Positions 28,099 through 35,653 of a stretch of 64,000 nucleotides of DNA are shown piece after piece. The stretch is from Lachnospiraceae bacterium GAM79. Lineage in GTDB: Bacteria > Bacillota > Clostridia > Lachnospirales > Lachnospiraceae. The position numbers were made by a program, and so were the translations under genes. The notes under the pieces are model-generated. The model saw nothing but the letters and a program-made list of their open reading frames with translations. It was not told the DNA's origin and did no database searches. The DNA lies in assembly GCA_020735665.1 (NCBI GenBank), contig CP085928.1, positions 372,001-436,000 on the forward strand, given 5' to 3'. How positions within the stretch are numbered: the stretch's first letter is position 1; each line of letters starts with the position of its first letter.

Positions 28099-28764
28099 AT
28101 GGCAGCTACACAGGTAAATCCTACCAGAATGGAATTGACTCGTTTAAAGAAGAAGCTTGTTACGGCAACCAGAGGCCATAAGTTGTTAAAAGATAAACGA
28201 GATGAGCTGATGCGGCAGTTCCTTGATATGGCAAGAGAGAATATGGCGCTTCGAGAGAAGGTTGAGGTCGGTATCAAGGCCGCCAATACGAATTTTGTCA
28301 TAGCAAAAGCCGGCATGTCTGAACAGATCCTTCATACGGCACTGATGGCACCGAAACAGGAAGTCCAGCTTACCTGCAAGGATCGAAATGTTATGAGTGT
28401 AGATATTCCGGTATTTGAATATACAACAAAAAGTGCGGATGAGAATGATATCTATTCTTACGGTTTTGCATTTACCTCCGGTGATCTGGATGATGCAGTA
28501 AAGTCACTTGCTGATATTCTTCCGGATATGCTGAAACTGGCGGAGATCGAGAAATCCTGTCAGCTTCTGGCATCGGAGATCGAAAAGACCAGACGACGTG
28601 TAAATGCACTGGAGCATGTTATCATTCCTGAGACAAAGGAGGGCATCCGATATATCAGTATGAAGCTTGATGAGAATGAGCGAAGCACGCAGGTGCGACT
28701 CATGAAGGTTAAGGATATGATGCTGGAGGAAGCCCATCACTATAAAGAGCATCAATTTGAGTGA
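28099..28764 (+). CDS. atpD: V-type ATPase subunit D (central axle)
   Basis: 221 residues: an antiparallel coiled coil typical of subunit D, starting NPTRMELTRLKKKLVTATRG and KLLKDKRDELMRQF, with the second helix RRRVNALEHVIIPETKEGIR. It forms the rotor shaft with subunit F. AAGGAGG precedes the ATG. It is separated from subunit B by the repeat-filled 251-base gap, unlike the tight spacing elsewhere in the operon. Confidence 0.92.
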   Translation: MAATQVNPTRMELTRLKKKLVTATRGHKLLKDKRDELMRQFLDMARENMALREKVEVGIKAANTNFVIAKAGMSEQILHTALMAPKQEVQLTCKDRNVMSVDIPVFEYTTKSADENDIYSYGFAFTSGDLDDAVKSLADILPDMLKLAEIEKSCQLLASEIEKTRRRVNALEHVIIPETKEGIRYISMKLDENERSTQVRLMKVKDMMLEEAHHYKEHQFE

Positions 28765-28775
28765 TGCAGACGGAC

Positions 28776-28924
28776 GAAAACTCCTGATATTATACATTGT
28801 TATTACGCAAAACGCTTGCGCTCTATCCTCGGTGCAACGGTACGTAAGGCAGCAAGGGACGCTGCCTAAGAACCGGCACTCGGATAGGTTTGCTACATAA
28901 CAAATATAATATCAGGAGTTTTCT
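28776..28924. repeat. Family A structured repeat, copy A5 (V-ATPase operon terminator)
   Basis: Outer arms GAAAACTCCTGATATTAT and complement end in a T-run, between the V-ATPase operon and a convergent pseudogene. Inner arms are ATCCTCGGTGC/GCACTCGGAT, core GGTACGTAAG / CTAAGAACCGG, apical stem GGCAGC/GCTGCC. The minus strand reads GAGCGCAAGCG, a GCAA-loop mini-hairpin, so the orientation is minus. Confidence 0.8.
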
Positions 28925-28950
28925 GCTTGTTATTATATATAAATAAGATT

Positions 28951-29765
28951 TTATTTGTTTCGTTCAGCAAGTTGAGCCTTTAATCTTGCAATCTCATCAT
29001 TTTTTTCAGATAAGGTAGCATTAATTTTAGATACTGCTGCATTCTTTTCAGCGATGGCTTCATCCCGTTCTTTTTTCAATTCATCGATCATGTAGTTGAC
29101 TGTATTCTCATCCAATTTTCGTAATGCTTCAGAAAACATGGTAACAACCTCCTCCGGGTGATACAGATACTCAGACATATCTGTGCAGATAGTTTCCATC
29201 CATGGATAGTCGGATATCAGTGCTGCAAGGTCATCCATGGTAGTTGCTGTTAACAGGGATAACCATGCGTTAAGTTCGTTGATATCTTTAGAATACTTAC
29301 TTTTTCGGAAGACGTCAAGGGCAACGACATAGTATTCCTGTAGAAGACGAAGATTGATCCCGGTATCAAATGCTGTTTTTCCATGATGCAGATAAATGTC
29401 AGCCAGGTCGGCAGTCTTACATTCATTCGGGCTGTTTTCAAACATTACGATCGTATAAACGGTTTTCAGATCCTGATAGGTGAATGTACTTCCCTTTTCC
29501 CCTTTTACTCTGATAGTTTCTTAAAAAATGGATCATAGGTTCAAGGCAGACTTTTCTTCCCTTCCATGAATTCGAGAAAGCGCGATTTCCATTTGTCAGG
29601 CCAGTTCAGATATGTCCGGTAAATGGATGGATTCTTCTTTAATTCTAATAGATATTCATCGTTGGTTCGGGATGGGAAAAGCTGTTTAATATTTGTAATA
29701 GAAGACTTTGACCTGTTATATTCTGATGTGGTCATGATATTATTGTTTTTATTTTCATTGTACAT
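28951..29765 (-). pseudogene. Broken Rpn-family (PD-(D/E)XK) nuclease gene
   Basis: Two fragments of one gene in different frames. The 5' part (29765-29541) starts with AGAGGA and a good ATG and ends in an in-frame TGA immediately before TYDPFFKK, which the family continues straight through. The 3' part, readable from about 29474 (RVKGEKGSTFTYQDLK) to 28951, has the family's middle and C-terminal sequence (HHGKTAFDTGINLRLLQEYY, DVFRKSKY, SEALRKLDENTVNYMIDELK) and a coiled-coil tail. By comparison with the family as I remember it, about 60-80 residues holding the nuclease core are missing between them. Stop plus out-of-frame deletion make a pseudogene. Confidence 0.8.
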
Positions 29766-29767
29766 AA

Positions 29768-30154
29768 ATTTGTTTCCTCTTAATTTCCGGCGCCTTTTTT
29801 GTCGACAAGAAAGCCAAGAAACTTACCATTCCTGCAACTGTAAAAGTGAAAGGTGTTACTTATAAAGTAACTGCGGTTTCCGATAAAGTATTCAAGGGTA
29901 ACAAGAAGTTGACAACAGTTACAATCGGAAGCAATGTAACGAAGATCGGTAAAGAAGCATTCTCTGGTTGCAAGAACCTGAAGAAGATCACCGTTACGGC
30001 TGGAAAGCTGAAGACCATCAGTAAGAATGCATTCAAGGGCATTAATAAGAAAGCAACCATTACTGTGAAAGGCACAAAGAAAGCAAAGATTGCTTTAAAG
30101 AAACAGTTGAAAAAGAAATCCATCGGATATGTAAAGACATGGAAGATAAAATAA
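29768..30154 (+). pseudogene. C-terminal remnant of a BspA-type LRR_5 surface protein
   Basis: The frame is open from the TAA at 29765-29767 but has no convincing start; the GTG at 29846 lies mid-domain. The sequence (KKLTIPATVKVKGVTYKVTA, TVTIGSNVTKIGKEAFSGCK, NLKKITV) is one and a half LRR_5 repeats plus the basic tail that usually ends these surface proteins. It closely resembles the C-terminus of the protein ending at 41953. Its 5' part is replaced by the start of the Rpn pseudogene, pointing to a recombination junction near 29768-29800. Confidence 0.75.
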
Positions 30155-30166
30155 TAAGGAACTGAA

Positions 30167-30232
30167 TTTATAAACTCCTTGCCTGTTATGGATATGAGAA
30201 ATATATGAATCTATAGCAGGCAGGGGTTTTGT
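30167..30232 (+). terminator. Terminator after the LRR remnant
   Basis: AACTCCTTGCCTG and CAGGCAGGGGTT form a stem around a 35-base loop, followed by TTTGTTATATTTTA. The gap from here to 30391 shows nothing else clear. Confidence 0.6.
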
Positions 30233-30391
30233 TATATTTTATATGATATGAGATACTGTATCCGGATTTTTTATGGTTAAACTTGTTTTCCCCTCGGATA
30301 TCCGTTATCATCAAACATGGAGAGATGGCGGCAATATACTAAGTAAAAAAATACGCATGTTATTCTGTTCTGTCAGGAAAGGAGATGGAAC

Positions 30392-31114
30392 ATGGATAAT
30401 GAATTAGTATATTCCGCTGATGCGACATATCAGAAAGTACAGTATGATGCCAGCGCCAAGCGGCTGCTTGGACAGAAGATCATACTGGCGCATATACTGA
30501 TACGGGTAGTCGATGAATTTAAAGGCATGGATGCAGAGACGGTCGCTTCGCTGATCGAGGGCGAACCGTATATCAGCCAGGTTCCGGTAGAACCCGGATT
30601 AACGAACAAAGAAATGGTAGATGCCGGAACCGGTGAACGGATTGTCGGGCTGAATACAGAAAGTTCCGAGATCGATGAGGGAAAGGTGTATTTTGACATC
30701 ATTTTCTATGTACGGATGCGGGACGGACTGGCAAAAATGATCATCAATCTGGAAGCGTCGCAGACAATGACGGCAGAACAAAAATTGAAGCTTATAAAAC
30801 AGGAGTATGACATACCGGTAGACAGACACAGTATAAGGGAAGAGGTGAAGATCATGTGCAATCTGAGTGAAGGCGTAGAAGAAATGGGATGTGTAAAGGG
30901 CGAAGCCGCGGGAATGATTGCTGGCAGAGCAGAAGGCGAAAAAATAGGCGAGGCACGAGGCAAGGCCATTGGAAGGTCTGAAGGAAGATTAGAAGGAAAA
31001 TCTGAAGAAAGAGCTGATATTATCCTGAAAATGCATAAGAAAGGCTATTCCTTAGAGCAGATCATGGATGTAACCGAAATGAGTGAAGCTGAGATTAAGG
31101 CAATCATAGAATAA
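30392..31114 (+). CDS. PD-(D/E)XK nuclease family transposase/Rpn-like protein, probably internally deleted
   Basis: 240 residues. YSADATYQKVQYDASAKRLL, ERIVGLNTESSEIDEG and KVYFDIIFYVRMRDG are the N-terminal half of a common Lachnospiraceae PD-(D/E)XK family; CNLSEGVEEMG, a Gly/Glu/Arg-rich coiled segment (residues about 165-205) and a terminal helix EQIMDVTEMSEAEIKAI are its C-terminal end. In full-length relatives as I recall them the INLEAQ motif is followed by about 90 more residues; here INLEAS jumps to EQKLKLIKQEYDIPV. The Asp (FDII) and Glu (NLEA) remain but the following active-site Gln/Lys region is lost. GGAAAGGAG precedes the ATG. It may be expressed but is probably inactive as a nuclease. 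Confidence 0.65.
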   Translation: MDNELVYSADATYQKVQYDASAKRLLGQKIILAHILIRVVDEFKGMDAETVASLIEGEPYISQVPVEPGLTNKEMVDAGTGERIVGLNTESSEIDEGKVYFDIIFYVRMRDGLAKMIINLEASQTMTAEQKLKLIKQEYDIPVDRHSIREEVKIMCNLSEGVEEMGCVKGEAAGMIAGRAEGEKIGEARGKAIGRSEGRLEGKSEERADIILKMHKKGYSLEQIMDVTEMSEAEIKAIIE

Positions 31115-31150
31115 AGACATAGGCAGAACAGGTAACATGTATATTTTAGT

Positions 31151-31191
31151 AGAAAATCCAGATATGGCAGAAATGCCGTATCTGGATTTTC
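31151..31191. terminator. Bidirectional terminator
   Basis: AGAAAATCCAGATA and TATCTGGATTTTCT form a perfect 14-bp stem between convergent genes, with A- and T-rich ends for both directions. Confidence 0.8.
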
Positions 31192-31228
31192 TAATATAAA
31201 TGTAAAACCAAGGAACAGTTTTTTATAT

Positions 31229-32074
31229 TTATTGCTGTATTTCCAGATATTCCTCCAGGCAAATTCCTTTATCGTGGATTTCCTGTGCCACATTTTTACC
31301 AACATAGCGGTAGTGCCATGGCTCATAAGAGATCCCTGTAATATCGGATTTATCAGAAGGATAGCGGAGAATGAAACCATATTTGTAGCAGTTTGCCATG
31401 AGCCATTGCTGGGTAGCGGTGTCTCCCTGTGAATCATCCAGATTCTGGTTGCTGACAGAACAGATATCAACGGTAAGTCCGAGCTGGTGTTCGCTGGTTC
31501 CGGGATAGGCGACCCAGGTAGCGGCATAGGCTTTTGCATCATCACTGCTATAGCCCTGTTCGATATAAGAATTGTATTTATTCGTGTAGAGCTGTTCCTG
31601 CTTTTCCTGTGTCCGGTAAGACGAACAGATAAGTGGATCAAGACCTTCGGCTCTGGCATCATCCATCATAGCCTGTAAGCCATCATATGCACGGCGGTCA
31701 ATGGATTGACCATTTCGGAGCTGTACCAGATCTACGCTCCAGTCAGATGGTAATGTGTGAGACATATTGACCAGAGTTAAGAGCCCATTATTTTCCGCCT
31801 CTGTAGCAGAAGCAAGTGTTTGAAGAACTGCCTGAGTATCAAGATCGGATGATTCTGAATTATTATCTGATCTCCGGGTTGAAGTTTGTACTGCCTGTGC
31901 TGACAGTTCGGTGACTTCATCGCTGCCGGTAGTGGGAGCAGATATATTTTCTGAAGACAATTTCATTTTCTTAATCTTTCCTGCGATGATTACAATCATT
32001 AATAATACTATGTAAAGGACGGCAAGTGATATGACAGTTCTTTTCTTTACCGTACTTCCGAATATATGTAACAT
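31229..32074 (-). CDS. VanY-type D-alanyl-D-alanine carboxypeptidase, membrane-anchored
   Basis: 281 residues. An N-terminal membrane helix (VISLAVLYIVLLMIVIIAG) anchors the protein outside the cell, followed by a Ser/Thr-rich linker of about 60 residues. The M15 peptidase domain has CSSYRTQEKQEQLY, the zinc motif SEHQLGLTVDI (His and Asp) and EPWHYRYVG (Glu and His). It should trim the terminal D-Ala of peptidoglycan stem peptides. Start at 32074 (MLHIFGSTVKK) is set by AAAGGAGG eight bases upstream; a longer frame from 32158 lacks a site. No vancomycin-resistance genes adjoin, so a wall-maintenance role is likely. Confidence 0.88.
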   Translation of the reverse strand: MLHIFGSTVKKRTVISLAVLYIVLLMIVIIAGKIKKMKLSSENISAPTTGSDEVTELSAQAVQTSTRRSDNNSESSDLDTQAVLQTLASATEAENNGLLTLVNMSHTLPSDWSVDLVQLRNGQSIDRRAYDGLQAMMDDARAEGLDPLICSSYRTQEKQEQLYTNKYNSYIEQGYSSDDAKAYAATWVAYPGTSEHQLGLTVDICSVSNQNLDDSQGDTATQQWLMANCYKYGFILRYPSDKSDITGISYEPWHYRYVGKNVAQEIHDKGICLEEYLEIQQ

Positions 32075-32235
32075 AATGTGTCCTCCTTTGTAACTGCTGT
32101 TAAGTCTATAACTGCACTGCATAGAAAGGCACTCAAAAAAGCATAAGAAATGAATCAATTCTGCATCCTTTTTGCACGGATGACCGACTGTATTTTTTGA
32201 CAGATTATGCTAATTTGTACATATCGTTTTTCGAT

Positions 32236-32841
32236 TTATTTTCTACTGTATCTGAAATCGCAGAGATCTGCGCCCTCAGCGATCGTCTTCGTCCGGGTGA
32301 GTTTCATTTGCATCATATCCGCGAGAACATAGTCCATCCGACAGAGATATTTCGCCAGTTCAAAGCATCCTTCATCCCGACAGAGATTACAGATACCGCA
32401 GGTATGATAGTCGTAGCCAAGTTCAAAATCATCTTGAGGAGTTCCCTCAATGATATCAACGACCCAGTCATTTTCATATCGGCGCAAATGAGAATCTGCT
32501 GACCATTTCAGTCTGCCCGGCATCTTCTTTTTATCAAGATAGCTGTCGGCATTTCCAACCGCTATATGAAACAGCTTGTTGGCAGATAAGCCGTTCTTGT
32601 ACAGCTCATAGCAGACTTCCGGTGACAGGGATGTCTTACGATTCAAGGCAATAAAATATGCGCCCATGCAATAGGAGCTCATAAGTCTGGATTTGCCGAT
32701 GCCCTTTGCATTTTTGATAATAGATACATATTCCTGCTTGATTGCTTCTTTATCAATATCCAGTTGTTGTTTTGCTGCCTGCTTCATACAGGAGTTGTGA
32801 TAGAAATATCCAAATAATTTCTGAGTGAATCCATATTCCAT
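32236..32841 (-). CDS. L-2-amino-thiazoline-4-carboxylic acid (ATC) hydrolase family protein
   Basis: 201 residues. The C-terminal part carries YHTCGICNLCRDEGCFELAK, YLCRMDYVLADMMQ and TRTKTIAEGADLCDFRY, a pattern I recognise from the ATC hydrolase family, whose founding Pseudomonas enzyme opens the thiazoline ring to N-carbamoyl- or S-carbamoyl-cysteine. Five conserved cysteines in the C-terminal half may bind metal. The biochemical role in Firmicutes is unproven. It is the third gene of a TetR-methyltransferase operon, 21 bases after the methyltransferase. Confidence 0.7.
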   Translation of the reverse strand: MEYGFTQKLFGYFYHNSCMKQAAKQQLDIDKEAIKQEYVSIIKNAKGIGKSRLMSSYCMGAYFIALNRKTSLSPEVCYELYKNGLSANKLFHIAVGNADSYLDKKKMPGRLKWSADSHLRRYENDWVVDIIEGTPQDDFELGYDYHTCGICNLCRDEGCFELAKYLCRMDYVLADMMQMKLTRTKTIAEGADLCDFRYSRK

Positions 32842-32862
32842 ATCGAGATGCCTCCATATTTT

Positions 32863-33693
32863 TTAGTCAAATTCCAATTCGATGATCTGGCACATTTTTG
32901 ATCGATCCAGATAACGGAAAACTATATTTGTAATAAAACCATAGCGCTTGTCCAGCGGACGGTAACCTGTCAGATATGGGTTGCTCACTGCAGATGAGAT
33001 ATGACCACTCCATTCCTTTAAAGTATGTACATCGTCTACGCTGAAGTACACATTGATATCTTTCATTTCAAAGCCCTTTAACCAGGTCTTCAGCATACTT
33101 TTCAGTCCTTTTTTCTTCGTTGCATCAAAGACCAGTTTTCCACCGATGAAATGTTCTGCCATGGCGGTAAACAGCTTTTCCACATCGGCCTTTTTAAAGT
33201 AGTAGAATACGCCGGATGCAAAGAATACGATGCCATCTTCAGGGTGGAAATCGATCTGATCGAACCAGGATATATCGTTCAGATCACAGGCAATGTTGAA
33301 CTCCCGTTCATGGTTGCCGAGCAGCTCGTTCCGGATCGCAATGGTATCCGGAAAATCCAGATTGTAGCCTTTGACCTTTCCGTTATCGACCTGGTGGAAT
33401 GTGGTGTCAAGGCCACAGCCGAGGTTTACAACACAGGCATTTGGGTGTGCATTCAGATAAGCACGACAGGCGCTTGCCATATCATATTGTCTGGTCGCAC
33501 CCATAATGCAGCCGATATTTCCCAGCATACCTTTCATATTGTCCGGAACTGTAAAATCAATTCTATTGAAAAGCGCCTGGCAGTCATGATCCATGAAGAG
33601 ATCCGGATAGAGATCCATAGCATATTTTCTTCCATACAGAGGAATCAACAGTGTTTCCTGTACGGTTCCTTTTTCAATCTTAATTTTTTCCAT
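32863..33693 (-). CDS. Class I SAM-dependent methyltransferase (LCMT/TcmP-like)
   Basis: 276 residues. The SAM-binding motif VVNLGCGLDTTFHQVDN, the acidic loop YNLDFPD and the post-motif FFASGVFYYFKKADVEKLF match the leucine carboxyl methyltransferase/TcmP branch of O-methyltransferases. The target is not readable; many such genes next to TetR regulators act on small molecules. It overlaps the end of the TetR gene by 14 bases, so expression follows the regulator. Confidence 0.8.
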   Translation of the reverse strand: MEKIKIEKGTVQETLLIPLYGRKYAMDLYPDLFMDHDCQALFNRIDFTVPDNMKGMLGNIGCIMGATRQYDMASACRAYLNAHPNACVVNLGCGLDTTFHQVDNGKVKGYNLDFPDTIAIRNELLGNHEREFNIACDLNDISWFDQIDFHPEDGIVFFASGVFYYFKKADVEKLFTAMAEHFIGGKLVFDATKKKGLKSMLKTWLKGFEMKDINVYFSVDDVHTLKEWSGHISSAVSNPYLTGYRPLDKRYGFITNIVFRYLDRSKMCQIIELEFD

Positions 33694-34345
33694 GTTCTGG
33701 GTCCTCCTGTTTTCTTATTCCAAGTTCCGCTTCCAGTCCGTGAAGCAGAATATTCATTGCCTCTAAAAATGCCTGTTTGCTCTCAGATGTGATTCCGTTC
33801 TTACAGTCATCATCTGCGATTAAATCGCAGACCATAGAGAATTCGGAAGATGAGAGCATGTATATCGTTTTCTCCGATAACATATTTGATGCCAGCCCGC
33901 GTCTGTATAATTCTGAATAATACTGCAGGCTGAATGGGACGCAGCGGTCGATATAGATTTTACGAAAACGGTTCAGATATGTACCTGAATCATTTTTCAG
34001 CAGCATATGAAATAACTGCATGTCACCTTCTAACAGTTCGAAGGTGCGGACCGATATTCGTGAATATAAGATCTGAATCAGCTGGTCATCAGACATGGCA
34101 GAAAAATCTATATTTAACATGGATTCTGTGAGTTGCATAAGTTTATTGCCACTTTCAGCAAAAATCTCTTCAAACATATCCTCCTTACCGGAGAAGTGCT
34201 TATAGATCGCTCCCGGGGTTATACCTGCCCGTGCTGCAATTTTTCGCATTGAAGCATCCTGATAACCATATTCCAAAAAGATTTCTCTGGCACTTGTAAG
34301 GATGGCTTCTCTTGTTGCTTTTGTACTTTCTCGGATTGTTCTCAC
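33680..34345 (-). CDS. TetR-family transcriptional regulator
   Basis: 221 residues. The N-terminal HTH is clear: REAILTSAREIFLEYGYQDA, SMRKIAARAGITPGAIYKHF, SGKEDMFEEIF. The C-terminal ligand-binding half is diverged. The start is ambiguous: the GTG at 34345 directly follows AAGGA with almost no spacing. It heads the operon with the methyltransferase and ATC-hydrolase-like genes, and a perfect palindrome overlaps its promoter, so autoregulation is likely. Confidence 0.85.
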   Translation of the reverse strand: MRTIRESTKATREAILTSAREIFLEYGYQDASMRKIAARAGITPGAIYKHFSGKEDMFEEIFAESGNKLMQLTESMLNIDFSAMSDDQLIQILYSRISVRTFELLEGDMQLFHMLLKNDSGTYLNRFRKIYIDRCVPFSLQYYSELYRRGLASNMLSEKTIYMLSSSEFSMVCDLIADDDCKNGITSESKQAFLEAMNILLHGLEAELGIRKQEDPEHGKN

Positions 34346-34362
34346 TCCTTTTTGCTCAAATG

Positions 34363-34377
34363 GTAAACACTGTTTAC
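34363..34377. promoter_or_regulatory. TetR operator palindrome
   Basis: GTAAACA-C-TGTTTAC, a perfect 7-1-7 palindrome directly downstream of the -10 box, at the expected transcription start: the usual place for a TetR repressor to block its own promoter. Confidence 0.7.
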
Positions 34378-34406
34378 TTTATAGCACAGATCATAAATGA
34401 AATCAA
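34378..34406 (-). promoter_or_regulatory. Promoter of the tetR operon
   Basis: On the minus strand TTGATT, 17 bases, TATAAA. It lies only 22 bases from the left direct repeat of the IS element and appears undamaged by the insertion. Confidence 0.65.
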
Positions 34407-34427
34407 GAGAATAATGAATATAAGATT

Positions 34428-34453
34428 AAAACGCTGAATACAGCCAATATCTT
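34428..34453 (+). repeat. Left copy of 26-bp direct repeat flanking the IS
   Basis: Begins AAAACGCTGAATACAGCC and ends AATATCTT; identical to 35518-35543. It abuts the inverted-repeat terminus exactly, so it reads as a target duplication, but is very long for IS481. Confidence 0.8.
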
Positions 34454-35517
34454 TGTAGGATTACAATACATGTGTTACAACTGAATATAAAAAAAGCAGA
34501 GATGCTTCTTTTGTGTTATATTTTAGTCACCACAACAAAAAAACAAAAAAGGAGTTCTCTGCTATGGCTACTATAACACAAGATATGCGGTATCGTCTAT
34601 CCTTAATCAAATACGCTGAAAGGTTTGGTGTCACCAAAGCTGCTATCAAATATAAAACCAACCGTCAATACATTTATCGTTGGAAACGACGTTATGATGG
34701 TTCTATTGAGTCCCTTCGTGACCGCTCTCGCAGACCCCATCATCATCCAAACCAACATACCCCTGAAGAGATCAAGCTGATCTTTGATATGCGCAGACGC
34801 AATCCCAATGCCGGTCTTGTTGTCTTTTGGGTTAAACTCAAGCAGCGTGGTTACTCCCGTTCCATCCCTGGACTATACAGATTTCTCCGTAAGCAGGGAA
34901 TTATGGCAGTTCATCCGCCAAATCCTAAATATATTCCAAAGCCTTACGAACAGATGGATTATCCGGGACAACGCATACAGGTTGATGTAAAATTTGTTCC
35001 TTCTGCATGCCTCAAAAACCCCAAGGTCATCGGCAAACAATTCTTTCAGTATACTGCCATTGACGAGTATTCCAGATGGCGTTTCGTAGAGGCTTTTGAA
35101 GAACACAACACGTATTCTTCTGCTATGTTTATAGAGCATCTGGTGAAAGCCTTTCCGTTACCCATTCAATGTATCCAAACTGATAATGGAGCAGAATTTA
35201 CAAATCGTTTTACCACTCACCGTGATAAACCCACACTATTTCAGGTGCATCTGAAGCAGCATGGGATTCGCCATAAAGTTATACGACCCTTTACACCACG
35301 ACATAACGGGAAAGTTGAAAGAAGCCACCGAAAGGATAATGAGCGTTTTTATGCAACTCATACTTTTTATTCTTTTGAGGACTTTGCCAAACAGTTGAAA
35401 GTGTATAATCGCAGGGATTATAACAACTTTCCTATGCGTCCATTAGGATGGAAATCTCCAAATCAGGTACTAAAGGATTATCTGGCATCTGTGTAACATA
35501 TGTTTGACAAACCTACA
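34454..35517 (+). mobile_element. IS481-family insertion sequence, 1064 bp
   Basis: Bounded by imperfect 26-bp terminal inverted repeats with matching outer (TGTAGG) and inner (TGTTACA) blocks. It encodes one transposase and is flanked by identical 26-bp direct repeats. Intact ORF, clear ends and identical flanks suggest a recent insertion. Confidence 0.85.
34564..35496 (+). CDS. IS481-type DDE transposase
   Basis: 310 residues. An N-terminal HTH (KYAERFGVTKAAIKYKTNRQ, YIYRWKRRYDGS) is followed by an rve integrase core: first Asp in RIQVDVKFV, second in CIQTDNGAEF, and Glu in GKVERSHRKDNERF. PFTPRHNGKVER is the usual signature ahead of the Glu. It looks full length and uninterrupted. AAAGGAG lies ten bases before the ATG at 34564; an upstream frame start at 34513 has no ribosome site. 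Confidence 0.9.
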   Translation: MATITQDMRYRLSLIKYAERFGVTKAAIKYKTNRQYIYRWKRRYDGSIESLRDRSRRPHHHPNQHTPEEIKLIFDMRRRNPNAGLVVFWVKLKQRGYSRSIPGLYRFLRKQGIMAVHPPNPKYIPKPYEQMDYPGQRIQVDVKFVPSACLKNPKVIGKQFFQYTAIDEYSRWRFVEAFEEHNTYSSAMFIEHLVKAFPLPIQCIQTDNGAEFTNRFTTHRDKPTLFQVHLKQHGIRHKVIRPFTPRHNGKVERSHRKDNERFYATHTFYSFEDFAKQLKVYNRRDYNNFPMRPLGWKSPNQVLKDYLASV

Positions 35518-35543
35518 AAAACGCTGAATACAGCCAATATCTT
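35518..35543 (+). repeat. Right copy of 26-bp direct repeat flanking the IS
   Basis: Identical to 34428-34453 and immediately adjacent to the CCTACA terminus of the element. Confidence 0.8.
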
Positions 35544-35653
35544 GCACTTGCGTTATATGTAAAATTTATGTACAATATTACTGTATGTCTATTTGTAAGT
35601 TGACATAAGTCTAAATGCGTATGAAGTAATAGAAAAGTGCAGGAGAAATGAAA

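Noticed and set aside
31229-32074. Vancomycin-resistance locus
   Set aside because: VanY-type peptidases are common wall enzymes; no vanHAX or VanRS-like genes are present.
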